Shown here: positions 23,330 through 31,241 of the stretch, piece after piece
How the letters are laid out: every line of letters begins with the position of its first letter
How positions within the stretch are numbered: the first letter of the stretch is position 1
IMG/VR virus record: IMGVR_UViG_3300047553_000511
Span: 1-45,154 of that record
Strand: one strand, 5' to 3'
Length of the DNA stretch: 45,154 nucleotides
From: a virus
The notes under the pieces: generated by a model
The model's database searches: none
Told to the model about the DNA's origin: nothing
What the model saw: only the letters and a program-made list of their open reading frames with translations
Position numbers and translations under genes: made by a program

Positions 23330-23809
23330 ATGGCATTAGTATTAAAGCCAGGTATGGTAGGGTTTGAGGATTCAATTCTCAGCCCTACTATATTTTTAGC
23401 TGGTTCAATCGAAATGGGAGCAGCTGAAGAATGGCAAAGTGTAATTGAAAAAACATTTGAAAACGAAGAGGTTACATTCTTTAATCCTCGTAGAAATGAT
23501 TGGGATAGTAGTTGGACACATAATGGTGAGCAATTCAACACACAAGTAAATTGGGAATTGAATGCATTAGATGATTCAGATATTATCTTTATGTATTTTT
23601 CACCCGAAACTAAATCACCAATTTCCTTATTAGAATTAGGATTATATGCAGACCATCGTAAGATGATTGTAGTTTGTCCTGATGGATTTTGGAGAAAGGG
23701 TAATGTGAGTGTGGTTTGTACTCGATATTCGATTCCGATGTTTAATACCTTTGAAGAGGGTGTATTCGCATTGAGAACTGCAATCAAAAAAAATCAAACA
23801 TTATATTAG
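23330..23809 (+). CDS. nucleoside 2-deoxyribosyltransferase-like protein, 159 aa
   Basis: The sequence TIFLAGSIEMGAAEEWQSVI ... FFNPRRNDWDSSWTHNGEQF ... QVNWELNALDDSDIIFMYF ... SPISLLELGLYA matches the Nuc_deoxyrib_tr family: the G-S-I strand end, D-W-D, the WE-x-x-ALD-x-SD helix and the catalytic-Glu segment S-x-x-E-L-G. These enzymes exchange or hydrolyse the N-glycosidic bond of nucleosides, and relatives cleave NAD-type bonds. Here it follows the NAD-salvage genes and could feed free bases or act on modified nucleotides. Confidence 0.8.
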   Translation: MALVLKPGMVGFEDSILSPTIFLAGSIEMGAAEEWQSVIEKTFENEEVTFFNPRRNDWDSSWTHNGEQFNTQVNWELNALDDSDIIFMYFSPETKSPISLLELGLYADHRKMIVVCPDGFWRKGNVSVVCTRYSIPMFNTFEEGVFALRTAIKKNQTLY

Positions 23810-23837
23810 GAAATATCAATAATTTTTCGTATATTTA
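23806..23837 (+). promoter_or_regulatory. Bacteroidota-type promoter
   Basis: TTAGG variant at 23806 (overlapping the previous stop codon) and TATATTTA at 23830, spacing 24. Drives the gene at 23845 with a very short leader. Confidence 0.7.
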
Positions 23838-23844
23838 TAGAGTT

Positions 23845-24135
23845 ATGACAAGTAATGAATTTAATATCAAATACAAACAATACATACCAGAAGGTTGGTA
23901 TGGGTTAGGGTTTGATATACCGGAGGTAACCGAATGGTTAGATAGTATAATCGAATATGGTTTAGTAAACTTACCCGATTTTGAAATACATCAAATTAAG
24001 TTAAAATTTGGTATGTGTCGATTTTACTTTGAAACAAGTATGGAAAATAAAAAATTAGAAGCAATTATTCAATTTGGAATAGAAAACGAAATAAATAATA
24101 TAATTAAACGATTAAACGATGGAAAACTTAAATAG
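23845..24135 (+). CDS. hypothetical protein, 96 aa
   Basis: Begins MTSNEFNIKYKQYIPEGWYG, continuing LGFDIPEVTEW: a compact acidic protein with a final helix rich in Asn/Glu/Ile. The pattern 'YIPEGWYGLGFDIPEV' is found in phage proteins of unknown role. It overlaps the RNA ligase gene by 17 bases, suggesting coupled translation. Confidence 0.6.
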   Translation: MTSNEFNIKYKQYIPEGWYGLGFDIPEVTEWLDSIIEYGLVNLPDFEIHQIKLKFGMCRFYFETSMENKKLEAIIQFGIENEINNIIKRLNDGKLK

Positions 24136-25246
24136 TGTTTGTTACATTTCAACGGTCAATGAAATCAATCCAATCGAAGGTGCGGATAATATTGAATTAG
24201 CAGTAGTTGGTGGATGGAATTGTATTACCAAAAAGGGAGAACAAAAAGTTGGTGATTTGGTAATGATAGCTACAACCGATGCAATCATCCCATTTGAACT
24301 TTCTGAAAAGATGGGTGTTACTAATTATTTGAGAAAAGGTGGTAGAGTTAGGACAGTGAAATTACGAGGTGTATATTCAGAATGTTTGATTATCCCAATC
24401 ACTCATATTCCTTTTATGGAAAATTATTATGAGGGTAAGGATATGATGAATGTAATGGAGATTTACAAATACGAACCACCGGTTAAGCAAATTCAATTAG
24501 CAAGTGGTAAAAAGATTCGTTATCAAGACAATCCTAATTTCCACGTTTACTATAAGTTCCCTAACTTAAAAAATGTGCCAGGAATGTTTACCGAAGAGGA
24601 TTTGGTGGAAATTACTCGTAAGATTCACGGAACTAATGCTCGTTATGGTATTGTTAAGAAAAACAAATTATCATTCTTTGATAAAGTTAAAAAATTCTTA
24701 CGATTAGCAGATAAGTGGATTGAATACGAATTCGTAGTTGGTTCTCATAATGTCGAAAAGGGTTCAGATTCTAATGGTTTCTATGATACGAATGTTTGGT
24801 ATGAAATTGAAAAGAAATATGATATCAAAAACAAATTATGGAAATATGTACGAGCATATGAACCAGCAGTAATAGGTGATGGTGTTACCCTATATGGTGA
24901 GATTTACGGAGCTGGAATTCAAAAGGGATATGATTATGGGTTGAAAGAGATTGAGTTCGTAGGATTTGATATAAAGGGTAATGGTGAGTATTTACCTACT
25001 TACACTGCTTGGGCAATAATTGAAAAACAATTAGAATTACCATATGTGAAGGTTTTACATTATGGTAATTGGTCACAAGAAGTGCAAGATAAGTATGTAT
25101 TCAACAATTTCATCAAAGGAACGAAAGTTCCACATGAAGGTATTGTAATCAAATACCATACCGGTGAAAGACAAAAGATTGCTAAAGTAATCAACCCTGA
25201 TTATTTGATTTACGGAGAAAAACATAATATCGGTGATTCACACTAA
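24119..25246 (+). CDS. RNA ligase with N-terminal OB-like domain, 375 aa
   Basis: Residues ~1-120 form an OB/tRNA-binding-like domain (SVCYISTVNEINPIEGADNI, GVTNYLRKGGRVRTVKLRGV), followed by the nucleotidyltransferase core. The nucleotidyl-lysine motif is ITRKIHGTNARYGIV (K near residue 168). Later motifs include YEFVVGSHN, TLYGEIYG, FVGFDIK, and HEGIVIKYHTGERQKIAKV (motifs IV-V). This domain order is that of the Deinococcus Rnl (Rnl5-like) group, which seals nicked RNA using ATP. It would complement the kinase and phosphatases upstream in RNA repair. Confidence 0.88.
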   Translation: MENLNSVCYISTVNEINPIEGADNIELAVVGGWNCITKKGEQKVGDLVMIATTDAIIPFELSEKMGVTNYLRKGGRVRTVKLRGVYSECLIIPITHIPFMENYYEGKDMMNVMEIYKYEPPVKQIQLASGKKIRYQDNPNFHVYYKFPNLKNVPGMFTEEDLVEITRKIHGTNARYGIVKKNKLSFFDKVKKFLRLADKWIEYEFVVGSHNVEKGSDSNGFYDTNVWYEIEKKYDIKNKLWKYVRAYEPAVIGDGVTLYGEIYGAGIQKGYDYGLKEIEFVGFDIKGNGEYLPTYTAWAIIEKQLELPYVKVLHYGNWSQEVQDKYVFNNFIKGTKVPHEGIVIKYHTGERQKIAKVINPDYLIYGEKHNIGDSH

Positions 25247-25769
25247 ATCCATAGCATTAAACCACAACGATTCCATAGATAGGAAAGTTGCAACTCGTTT
25301 CTTAGAAGAAAGGGGTTGGTATGATATTGAAGAAGGTGGGGAGTTTGAATTGGATTTAATTGTTCCAAAATTCAAACGAGGTGCAGATATGGAATCTTTT
25401 AAAGGAAATCTAAATACATTCAAACAAGATGGTTATTTTAGAATTCCTGCTAGGAAACAAAAGTATTGGAGTGGTAACCCAACTTACATAAATAATGAAG
25501 GTAATCAACGAATCAATAAATACAAAGATTGGTTTGTTGATTATATTCAGTTTCTAAATAAAAGTAATACCGAACTTTTATGGTATTCATATAAAACAAT
25601 AGTTCCATATCATACAAATATTATTGAATGGAAGGGGTTATATAAAAAGGGGTTTAAGGGAAATCAAGCTAAATTTATTAAGATTCCATACAAAAAAGGA
25701 ATCAAAGAGATTCAGTATTGGAAATTGATTGATGGGGTATGGACTAAAATAAATTTGGTAAATTCATAA
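25233..25769 (+). CDS. hypothetical protein, 178 aa
   Basis: The frame opens with GTG at 25233, overlapping the RNA ligase end by 14 bases; no earlier ATG is suitable. MIHTKSIALNHNDSIDRKVA is followed by FLEERGWYDIEEGGEFELDL and many Tyr/Lys/Trp residues. The strand ELDLIVPKF might suit a nuclease-type fold, but catalytic residues are not evident. Function unknown. Confidence 0.55.
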   Translation: MIHTKSIALNHNDSIDRKVATRFLEERGWYDIEEGGEFELDLIVPKFKRGADMESFKGNLNTFKQDGYFRIPARKQKYWSGNPTYINNEGNQRINKYKDWFVDYIQFLNKSNTELLWYSYKTIVPYHTNIIEWKGLYKKGFKGNQAKFIKIPYKKGIKEIQYWKLIDGVWTKINLVNS

Positions 25770-25785
25770 AAATTTCGTATCTTTG
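25754..25785 (+). promoter_or_regulatory. Bacteroidota-type promoter
   Basis: TTTGG at 25754 (inside the end of the preceding gene) and TATCTTTG at 25778, spacing 24. Drives the zincin-like gene at 25800. Confidence 0.75.
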
Positions 25786-25799
25786 TAAAAAGACTATTA

Positions 25800-26228
25800 A
25801 TGAGAATCACTAAGAAATTATTAAGACGTATTGAAGAAAGTTTCAATATGATTGTGGAGGATTTTGGAGAAAGTAAATATCATAGTGATATACCATATTT
25901 GGATATACTTCCACGAGAATCTATATTAGAGTATAATGATGATTTCGCAGATGGTAAGGTTCGTAAGAAAGATTTGGAACTAATACAAGGTTGGTTTGAC
26001 CCAAATGACAATAGTATTGTTTTGATACTTGAGAATATTGATTCGGTTGGAGAAGCTATTAAAACCATACTACATGAATATCGACATTATCTACAATGCC
26101 CATCGTGGATTCAACGTTATTACAATATGGGATATACTTATGATAATCATCCATATGAAATTCAGGCATTAGAATCCGAAGGATTGTGGAGAAAATATTA
26201 TAAACAATTAAAGTATGGCCGAGTTTAG
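25800..26228 (+). CDS. zincin-like metallopeptidase, 142 aa
   Basis: Residues 90-99 (ILHEYRHYLQ) contain HExxH at H92-E93-x-x-H96. A downstream acidic helix, NHPYEIQALESEGLWRKYY, would supply the third ligand. The N-terminal ~85 residues form a small alpha/beta part ending in NSIVLILENIDSVGEAIKT. This is the layout of minimal phage metallopeptidases of the SprT/DUF-zincin type. Substrate unknown. The ending overlaps the next gene by 14 bases. Confidence 0.7.
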   Translation: MRITKKLLRRIEESFNMIVEDFGESKYHSDIPYLDILPRESILEYNDDFADGKVRKKDLELIQGWFDPNDNSIVLILENIDSVGEAIKTILHEYRHYLQCPSWIQRYYNMGYTYDNHPYEIQALESEGLWRKYYKQLKYGRV

Positions 26229-26487
26229 TAAACAATATTGTGAAATATATGAACCAGATTTGAAATGGGATTTTGATATTGAAGAAATAGCAGAAACTAT
26301 CCCGAAAGGATATTATAAACCAATCATTTGTGAAGGGTTTGGAATATTAGGTATAGCCGTTACAATTGATGGAAATATTTCGGTATTAATAGATGATTCT
26401 GATGGTAGTTATGAAAACGCAGGTTCTATGAGACAGGTGGATTATAAAAAATATATTTCATTACATAAATCAAAGGTACAACGTTAA
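26215..26487 (+). CDS. hypothetical protein, 90 aa
   Basis: Mostly beta structure (GFGILGIAVTIDGNISVLID) with an acidic N-terminus. It overlaps the zincin gene upstream and shares one base with the next start, so the three are probably translated together. It could be a partner or inhibitor of the peptidase, but nothing in the sequence proves this. Confidence 0.55.
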   Translation: MAEFSKQYCEIYEPDLKWDFDIEEIAETIPKGYYKPIICEGFGILGIAVTIDGNISVLIDDSDGSYENAGSMRQVDYKKYISLHKSKVQR

Positions 26488-26654
26488 TGGGAAAATTCTA
26501 TGAGGATTTAGCTACTCTTAATGAGTTAGTAAAAAAATTAGATAAAAAAGATAAATTGAGTGAGTTCATTATTAGAGCAATACGAAAGATGAAAGATGAC
26601 TCAACAAAATCCGTATCAGATGTCATTAAAGAAACAAAAAAAGAATTCAATTAA
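26487..26654 (+). CDS. small helical protein, 55 aa
   Basis: ATG 26487 overlaps the previous stop (taATG). MGKFYEDLATLNELVKKLDK continues with KDKLSEFIIRAIRKMK and a Ser/Lys tail: an amphipathic helical protein. Its end overlaps the possible start of the next gene. Codon use is normal for the region. Function unknown. Confidence 0.5.
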   Translation: MGKFYEDLATLNELVKKLDKKDKLSEFIIRAIRKMKDDSTKSVSDVIKETKKEFN

Positions 26655-26856
26655 TGCAGGTCATTATTTAGAGTTAATGGATAGAATTCATATCGTATGT
26701 TGTACGATTGATGACCATATCCTAAATCATCCACTTTCAGAAAACGAAAAAGATATACAAGATAAAATAGATTCAGCATTAGAATTATTATTAGAAGCTT
26801 ATCAAATGGTAGGCAATAAAGAAATTGGTTATGAAGATGAGAATAACACATATTAG
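26620..26856 (+). CDS. hypothetical protein, about 78 aa (start uncertain)
   Basis: The frame can start at 26596, 26620 or 26677. The first two overlap the preceding small gene, and I prefer 26620 as a compromise. The conserved-looking body is YLELMDRIHIVCCTIDDHIL followed by an acidic helix (DKIDSALELLLEAYQMVGNK). It overlaps the phosphoesterase gene that follows. Function unknown. Confidence 0.5.
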   Translation: MSLKKQKKNSINAGHYLELMDRIHIVCCTIDDHILNHPLSENEKDIQDKIDSALELLLEAYQMVGNKEIGYEDENNTY

Positions 26857-27610
26857 TGATACTCACAATAAACACAAACAACTTAATGGTAAATTACCTG
26901 GTGGGGATATTCTCATTCATAGTGGGGATATTTCTTCATTAGGTAGAGAACGTGAAGTTGTTAATTTTATTAAATGGTTTAATGAGATAGATAATTATAC
27001 TCATAAAATCTTTATTGCAGGTAATCATGATATGTCTTTTGATTCTGAAATATTGATGCAAACTAAGATTGATTATTTTGATGGAAAACGTTCAGTATGG
27101 GAAACCGAAGGTAATACACATTTCCCATCAATAGGTAAACCGCAGTGGTTGGATATATTATTAAATTCTGAATTAAATTCAAATGTATTTTATTTAGAAG
27201 ATTCTGATATTACAATTGGTGGATTAAAGATATGGGGTTCACCAATCACACCATCATTTGGATATGGTTGGGCTTTTAACAAAGATAGAGGATATGATAT
27301 AAATGAAGTTTGGAACAAAATTCCTACTGATTCAAATATTATTATTACACACGGTCCTATATTTGGATATTGTGATAGAACTGATAGAGGTGGGTTGAAC
27401 GTAGGATGTGAACAACTATTTCATAGATTAAATGAAGTAAAACCACAACTACATTTTTCAGGTCATATACATGAAGCATATGGATATAGACGTACTGATT
27501 GGGGATATGCATTTAATGGATGTAATTGTGATTTAAGTTATTTGGTAAATAACAAACCAATGACGTTTGATTATGATTTTGAGGCGAATGAAATTTTAGA
27601 ATTTATATAA
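26831..27610 (+). CDS. metallophosphoesterase, MPPED-like, about 259 aa
   Basis: Motifs in order: ITHISDTHNKH (D-x-H), ILIHSGDISSLG (GD), IFIAGNHDMSFD (GNHD), IIITHGPIFGYCDR (H) and LHFSGHIHEAYG (GHxH). The THGP-x-x-x-x-D segment and the moderate length match the MPPED/UPF0046-like group of cyclic-nucleotide phosphodiesterases. ATG 26831 (or 26837) is chosen over an upstream TTG. A second-messenger target, relevant to anti-phage signalling, is possible but not shown. Confidence 0.85.
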   Translation: MKMRITHISDTHNKHKQLNGKLPGGDILIHSGDISSLGREREVVNFIKWFNEIDNYTHKIFIAGNHDMSFDSEILMQTKIDYFDGKRSVWETEGNTHFPSIGKPQWLDILLNSELNSNVFYLEDSDITIGGLKIWGSPITPSFGYGWAFNKDRGYDINEVWNKIPTDSNIIITHGPIFGYCDRTDRGGLNVGCEQLFHRLNEVKPQLHFSGHIHEAYGYRRTDWGYAFNGCNCDLSYLVNNKPMTFDYDFEANEILEFI

Positions 27611-28077
27611 TGAAAACAAATAAAAAAATATGGTTATATTTGGATGATGTAAGAACTCCAAAAGATGACAATTGGCAAGTGGTTAGAAACTATGATGAGT
27701 TTATTGCTCATATTAAAATGAATGGATTGGATAATTATGAAATCATTTCATTAGACCACGATTTAGGGGATACTGCAATGCGAGAATATTACAATAACGT
27801 ATCGCCAAATTATACTTTGGATTATAACAATATTCAAGAAAAGACTGGATTGCATTGTGCAAAATGGTTAGTAAACGAATTCTATAATGTAAATCCAAAG
27901 TGGAGCAAATTAGCAAGAGATGTGAAAAAAGGTAAACCATTTCCATTTCCAAAAGTTTACGTTCATTCAGCAAATCCAATCGGTTCTGCTAATATGATGG
28001 GGTATATAAATAATTTCTTTATGAATGAAGCTCAAGCACAAACTTGTGTAAGGGTTAATATAGAACACACAATTTAA
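27610..28077 (+). CDS. cyclic-phosphate-processing receiver-like (cREC) protein, 155 aa
   Basis: IWLYLDDVRTPKDDNWQVVR holds the acidic pocket D-D-x-R. EIISLDHDLGD supplies the second acidic motif, and KVYVHSANPIGSANMMGYIN the H-S-x-N-x-x-G-x-x-N-M signature. These match the cREC family described with RNA-repair and cyclic-phosphate enzymes. It starts in the previous stop codon (taATG), pairing it with the metallophosphoesterase. It may process 2',3'-cyclic phosphate ends. Confidence 0.75.
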   Translation: MKTNKKIWLYLDDVRTPKDDNWQVVRNYDEFIAHIKMNGLDNYEIISLDHDLGDTAMREYYNNVSPNYTLDYNNIQEKTGLHCAKWLVNEFYNVNPKWSKLARDVKKGKPFPFPKVYVHSANPIGSANMMGYINNFFMNEAQAQTCVRVNIEHTI

Positions 28078-28088
28078 AATAAAAAGTT

Positions 28089-28883
28089 ATGACAGGATTA
28101 TTAATCGTAGGTGCAATTGTATTATTCGTTTTATGGGCGATATATGCTGGATGGTCTGCACCACTTATGAAAGAAAATGAAGATGGTAGTTGGACAACTT
28201 TAAGACCTGAAAGAACGTTTAGTGATTTATTTGGTAAAAAATCTACATTAAAAGATTTACCGGATTTTCAACATACACCTCCTTCACCAAATCCATTAGA
28301 TGAATTACCAGCATCATTACTGATTGATAATGAACGAATGTTGCATATAGCGGGTATCAAAACAGCATCACCGGAAAAAATTGCTGAATGGCAAAATGGT
28401 AAACGTAAAATGGAGGAAACTAAAAGCGAAGCATTAATGGAGGATTTGTTAGCTAAAATTAATCCAAACGAAATGCAAGTGATTGCGGGTATTAAAGAAC
28501 ATGATAGAAGTAAAGGTGCAGGTGAAATTGCCGAATCTGATTTTACTATTAAGACTGGTAAGAAGAGTGCTAATGAAATAGTTGAGGCTTTAATGAATGC
28601 TGCTAAAAGTAATACTTTAACAAATACCGAAGCTCTTAATGAAATTAGAGAAAAGCAAATTAGAAAAGAAATCGAATTTAAAAAGAAAATGGATTTTGAA
28701 GCTCTACCATTTAGTAGATTAACTCAAGATGCAAGAGACCAAATAACAAAAATTGTTAGGGAAGATATTTCTAAACAATTGGAAGGAATGGAAATACCCA
28801 AAGCAGTTGCTGAGTTCAATGACCAACGATTGGGTATGGAGGTTATAAAACCAAAAAGAAAATATACAAAAAAGAAAAAATGA
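28089..28883 (+). CDS. membrane-anchored protein with long helical region, 264 aa
   Basis: An N-terminal membrane helix (MTGLLIVGAIVLFVLWAIYA) is followed by a Pro-rich linker (FQHTPPSPNPLDELPA), a globular part and long charged helices (EALNEIREKQIRKEIEFKKK). The C-terminus is very basic (KPKRKYTKKKK). It could tether a complex to the inner membrane. It overlaps the next gene by 4 bases. Confidence 0.6.
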   Translation: MTGLLIVGAIVLFVLWAIYAGWSAPLMKENEDGSWTTLRPERTFSDLFGKKSTLKDLPDFQHTPPSPNPLDELPASLLIDNERMLHIAGIKTASPEKIAEWQNGKRKMEETKSEALMEDLLAKINPNEMQVIAGIKEHDRSKGAGEIAESDFTIKTGKKSANEIVEALMNAAKSNTLTNTEALNEIREKQIRKEIEFKKKMDFEALPFSRLTQDARDQITKIVREDISKQLEGMEIPKAVAEFNDQRLGMEVIKPKRKYTKKKK

Positions 28884-29503
28884 AAGTAGAATTTAAAGAT
28901 ACATTTTTTGAAAGTGTAGAGAAATTAGTTTGGTATGATACTAAACTATGGAAAGTATGGGAATTTATTAGACGAGGTATTCCAACATTCTTTGGAAACA
29001 TTTGGCGGTTTCGTAAAGAATTATATAATCACCAGTGGTGGGATTATCGATATACATTAGAAATGTTACATCGTTCCCTAACTATTATGGTTGATAAGTT
29101 AGAAATCTATGGTATTGAAGAAGATTTAAGTAGAGATAAGAAAGTTGCTAAAATTAAAAGAGCAATTCAATTATTAGATAATCGTTTGAATGATAATTAT
29201 ATCGAACAAGCCGAAAGTATATTAGGTAAATTACCAGATAATCCATTTGAATTTGAAAAAACCGAAGATGGTAATTATCGTTTAGTTGATAATGATTCCA
29301 AAGAAGAAAAAGAACATAGTCGTAAAGTATTTAAATTAGCACAAAGTATTGATGATAGAGAGTGGAGAGAACTTTGGAATATTTTTAAAGGACAATCAAT
29401 ATTAGATTATAAGAAACATTTAAAAACTCTATCAAAAGAACAAAAGGAAACTGCATGGAATGAATGGTTTAATGGTTCTGATATGAGAGGATGGTGGGAT
29501 TAG
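28880..29503 (+). CDS. hypothetical protein, 207 aa
   Basis: Trp/Arg-rich N-terminal half (LVWYDTKLWKVWEFIRRGIP, WRFRKELYNHQWWDYRYTLE) followed by helical segments (AKIKRAIQLLDNRLNDNYIE) and a C-terminal WNEWFNGSDMRGWWD. The WW-DYR-TLEMLHRSL pattern is common in phage genomes without a known function. Starts by ATGA overlap with the upstream membrane protein. Confidence 0.65.
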   Translation: MKVEFKDTFFESVEKLVWYDTKLWKVWEFIRRGIPTFFGNIWRFRKELYNHQWWDYRYTLEMLHRSLTIMVDKLEIYGIEEDLSRDKKVAKIKRAIQLLDNRLNDNYIEQAESILGKLPDNPFEFEKTEDGNYRLVDNDSKEEKEHSRKVFKLAQSIDDREWRELWNIFKGQSILDYKKHLKTLSKEQKETAWNEWFNGSDMRGWWD

Positions 29504-29504
29504 T

Positions 29505-29666
29505 ATGGAAGCAAAATTAATAGTATTTGGGGTTATTTTTATTTCACTACTACCAATCGTATATTTATGGGTGAGAGGTATTGATTATATGCATAAAAAT
29601 CACCCAGATTATACAGGTGATGACTTATTTGGAATAACTGAAAAAGGAGATAAAAATGGAAAATAA
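29505..29666 (+). CDS. micro-protein with one membrane span, 53 aa
   Basis: ATG 29505 opens MEAKLIVFGVIFISLLPIVY with a hydrophobic helix, then a polar tail (HKNHPDYTGDDLFGITEKGD). It begins one base after the previous stop and overlaps the next micro-ORF by 11 bases. Function unknown. Confidence 0.5.
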   Translation: MEAKLIVFGVIFISLLPIVYLWVRGIDYMHKNHPDYTGDDLFGITEKGDKNGK

Positions 29667-29787
29667 AATTGAAAAAATCGGTGAAGGTATTTTGTTAGGA
29701 ATTGGATTTGTGGTAGGTGGGTTAGTAGTATCTACTTGTCTTATTATTTTAACAGCATTTGTTGAAGCCGTATTAACAGTATTTTAA
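29656..29787 (+). CDS. micro-protein with one membrane span, 43 aa
   Basis: ATG 29656 encodes MENKIEKIGEGILLGIGFVV, continuing GGLVVSTCLIILTAFVEAVL: one Gly-zipper-like membrane helix covering most of the protein. Overlaps its upstream partner and ends two bases before the next start. The small size and Gly spacing recall holin-like or regulatory membrane peptides, without proof. Confidence 0.5.
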   Translation: MENKIEKIGEGILLGIGFVVGGLVVSTCLIILTAFVEAVLTVF

Positions 29788-29789
29788 TT

Positions 29790-30110
29790 ATGATACAAAA
29801 ATTAATAGAATTCTTTTCAAAGAATCAAAAGTATTTTACTATCGGTGGAGCATGTCTTTTATTAGTTCTTAATGGAGAACAACGAAAAAGAATCTTCACA
29901 TTACAACAAGACCTTAAAACAGCACAAATGTTACAAGGTGGTGATATTGTAAAAGATTCGTTAGTAAACTTAACAGATAGTTTATCGAATGAAGTATTTA
30001 TACTACAAACTCAAAATGGTAGATATGAATTAGGATTACAATATCTTTATGAAACAAATCCAAAAGCAGGAAAAGAGTTTGAAGAATATATAAATAACAA
30101 TACTGAATAA
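29790..30110 (+). CDS. membrane-anchored coiled-coil protein, 106 aa
   Basis: One membrane helix (YFTIGGACLLLVLN, residues about 15-28) is followed by a helical periplasmic part with heptads (IFTLQQDLKTAQMLQGGDIV; LTDSLSNEVFILQTQNGRYE). This topology resembles an i-spanin-type lysis protein, but no lysis genes are evident nearby. Shares one base with the next start. Confidence 0.55.
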   Translation: MIQKLIEFFSKNQKYFTIGGACLLLVLNGEQRKRIFTLQQDLKTAQMLQGGDIVKDSLVNLTDSLSNEVFILQTQNGRYELGLQYLYETNPKAGKEFEEYINNNTE

Positions 30111-30454
30111 TGCCAACGAATTTATTATACGGAATTCTATATGGTATTGTTGGACAAATTATATCTTTTTTACAATTACAAGGAAATATAAAATACGGAT
30201 GGTTTGATAAATATCCAATCTTAGTTTTATTAAGTGCAATACCATCAACATATCTTTACATCAAATCAGTTGATAATTTAGTTGCATGGGGTAATGGTGA
30301 ATTATGGCCAAGTAGGTTAATTGGATTTGGTATTGGAATAATCATATTTGTTACTCTAAGTATGATACTTTTTAAAGAGCCACTAACACTTAAAACTATA
30401 ACTTGTTTATTACTTGCTTTAAGTATTTTACTTATCCAGCTGTTTTGGAAATAA
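30110..30454 (+). CDS. four-span membrane protein, 114 aa
   Basis: Four hydrophobic segments in 114 residues (about 4-20, 34-52, 68-86, 93-111), with NLLYGILYGIVGQIISFLQL and LILLSAIPSTYLYIKS-type helices ending in TCLLLALSILLIQLFWK. The size and topology are like small multidrug-resistance or EamA-half transporters and similar phage membrane proteins. Function unknown. Confidence 0.6.
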   Translation: MPTNLLYGILYGIVGQIISFLQLQGNIKYGWFDKYPILVLLSAIPSTYLYIKSVDNLVAWGNGELWPSRLIGFGIGIIIFVTLSMILFKEPLTLKTITCLLLALSILLIQLFWK

Positions 30455-30507
30455 TGTATATATTTATACATGAAATATTTTCCATCATCATTTAATCTTT
30501 TTGTATC

Positions 30508-30741
30508 ATGTTCACCAAATTCATCAAAAGCCGTAAGTCTTTGGTGGAACAAGAATCTAAAAACTCTCATTCGTTTTCGTTCGGAAGAACTGATTTGGAT
30601 GGGTTAGAAGAATGGTTGTATAACAGAGAAGCCCGTGCTGTTAGACAATCTGATTCGAACGTTACTTTGGATAATGTCAACGGCCTTACCGGAAGGGATG
30701 GTTGGGATGACAACTTGATTCACACCGAAGGTGATTTCTAA
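30508..30741 (+). CDS. hypothetical protein, 77 aa
   Basis: Polar protein (MFTKFIKSRKSLVEQESKNS; GLEEWLYNREARAVRQSDSN) with Asp/Asn-rich end and no membrane span. Directly followed by a strong terminator. No family recognised. Confidence 0.55.
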   Translation: MFTKFIKSRKSLVEQESKNSHSFSFGRTDLDGLEEWLYNREARAVRQSDSNVTLDNVNGLTGRDGWDDNLIHTEGDF

Positions 30742-30750
30742 ATGAAATTG

Positions 30751-30777
30751 AAAAACCCCAAAAATAGGGGTTTTTTT
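30751..30777 (+). terminator. intrinsic terminator
   Basis: A stem of aaaacccc with ggggtttt around the loop aaaaata, followed by seven T's (30771-30777), ends the operon that includes the gene at 30508. A promoter starts 12 bases later. Confidence 0.9.
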
Positions 30778-30788
30778 ATGCAAAAATA

Positions 30789-30820
30789 TTTGGAAAATTC
30801 AAAAAAAGGTTGTATATTAG
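30789..30820 (+). promoter_or_regulatory. Bacteroidota-type promoter
   Basis: TTTGG at 30789 and TATATTAG at 30813, spacing 24, followed by the same leader (taataagagataaaca) as the promoters at 3566 and 5119. Drives the micro-protein operon from 30857. Confidence 0.85.
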
Positions 30821-30856
30821 CATTGTAATAAGAGATAAACAAATAAAACTTAAAAT

Positions 30857-31111
30857 ATGGATATTAGAGAAAAATGTAGAGTAAAAGCAATTGAGTTTGC
30901 TAATGAATGGGGATTCCCAAATGTAAGTTCGCATATAATCGACATAATGGTTTCTATTATGTGTACGCGAGATAAATCATCTTACGCAGGTGGCGGATTT
31001 GTAGAAGCAGTAGTTTCTAATAATTTGTATCTGGCAATGAATAGAGCAGATTCTGATTGTAGAAACAATATCTTTTTATTAACTATGTGTAACGCTAATT
31101 GTTATTTGTAA
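30857..31111 (+). CDS. hypothetical protein, 84 aa
   Basis: MDIREKCRVKAIEFANEWGF is followed by a helix with several Cys (IIDIMVSIMCTRDKSSYAGG; DCRNNIFLLTMCNANCYL). Five cysteines in 84 residues could allow metal binding, but their spacing fits no known finger. First gene of its operon; its stop overlaps the next start. Confidence 0.6.
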   Translation: MDIREKCRVKAIEFANEWGFPNVSSHIIDIMVSIMCTRDKSSYAGGGFVEAVVSNNLYLAMNRADSDCRNNIFLLTMCNANCYL

Positions 31112-31236
31112 TGGGAGTTTATGATATGTGGGATTACATCGGTGTAGCATTAGATGCAATCCATTTAGGAATATTGTTTGGAATGTTAGGTGGTATGTGT
31201 TATTTATTGGGTAAAGAAATTGTTAAAACAAAATAA
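31111..31236 (+). CDS. micro-protein with one membrane span, 41 aa
   Basis: ATG 31111 shares a base with the preceding stop. MGVYDMWDYIGVALDAIHLG continues into ILFGMLGGMCYLLGKEIVKT: a Gly-rich hydrophobic helix and a basic C-terminus. Function unknown. Confidence 0.5.
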   Translation: MGVYDMWDYIGVALDAIHLGILFGMLGGMCYLLGKEIVKTK

Positions 31237-31241
31237 ATTAT

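Noticed and set aside
22873-23787. 304-aa frame on the minus strand
   Set aside because: It lies wholly opposite the SPFH coiled coil and the deoxyribosyltransferase-like gene, whose motifs are clear; the minus translation is Ser/Ala/Ile-rich noise from repeated codons.
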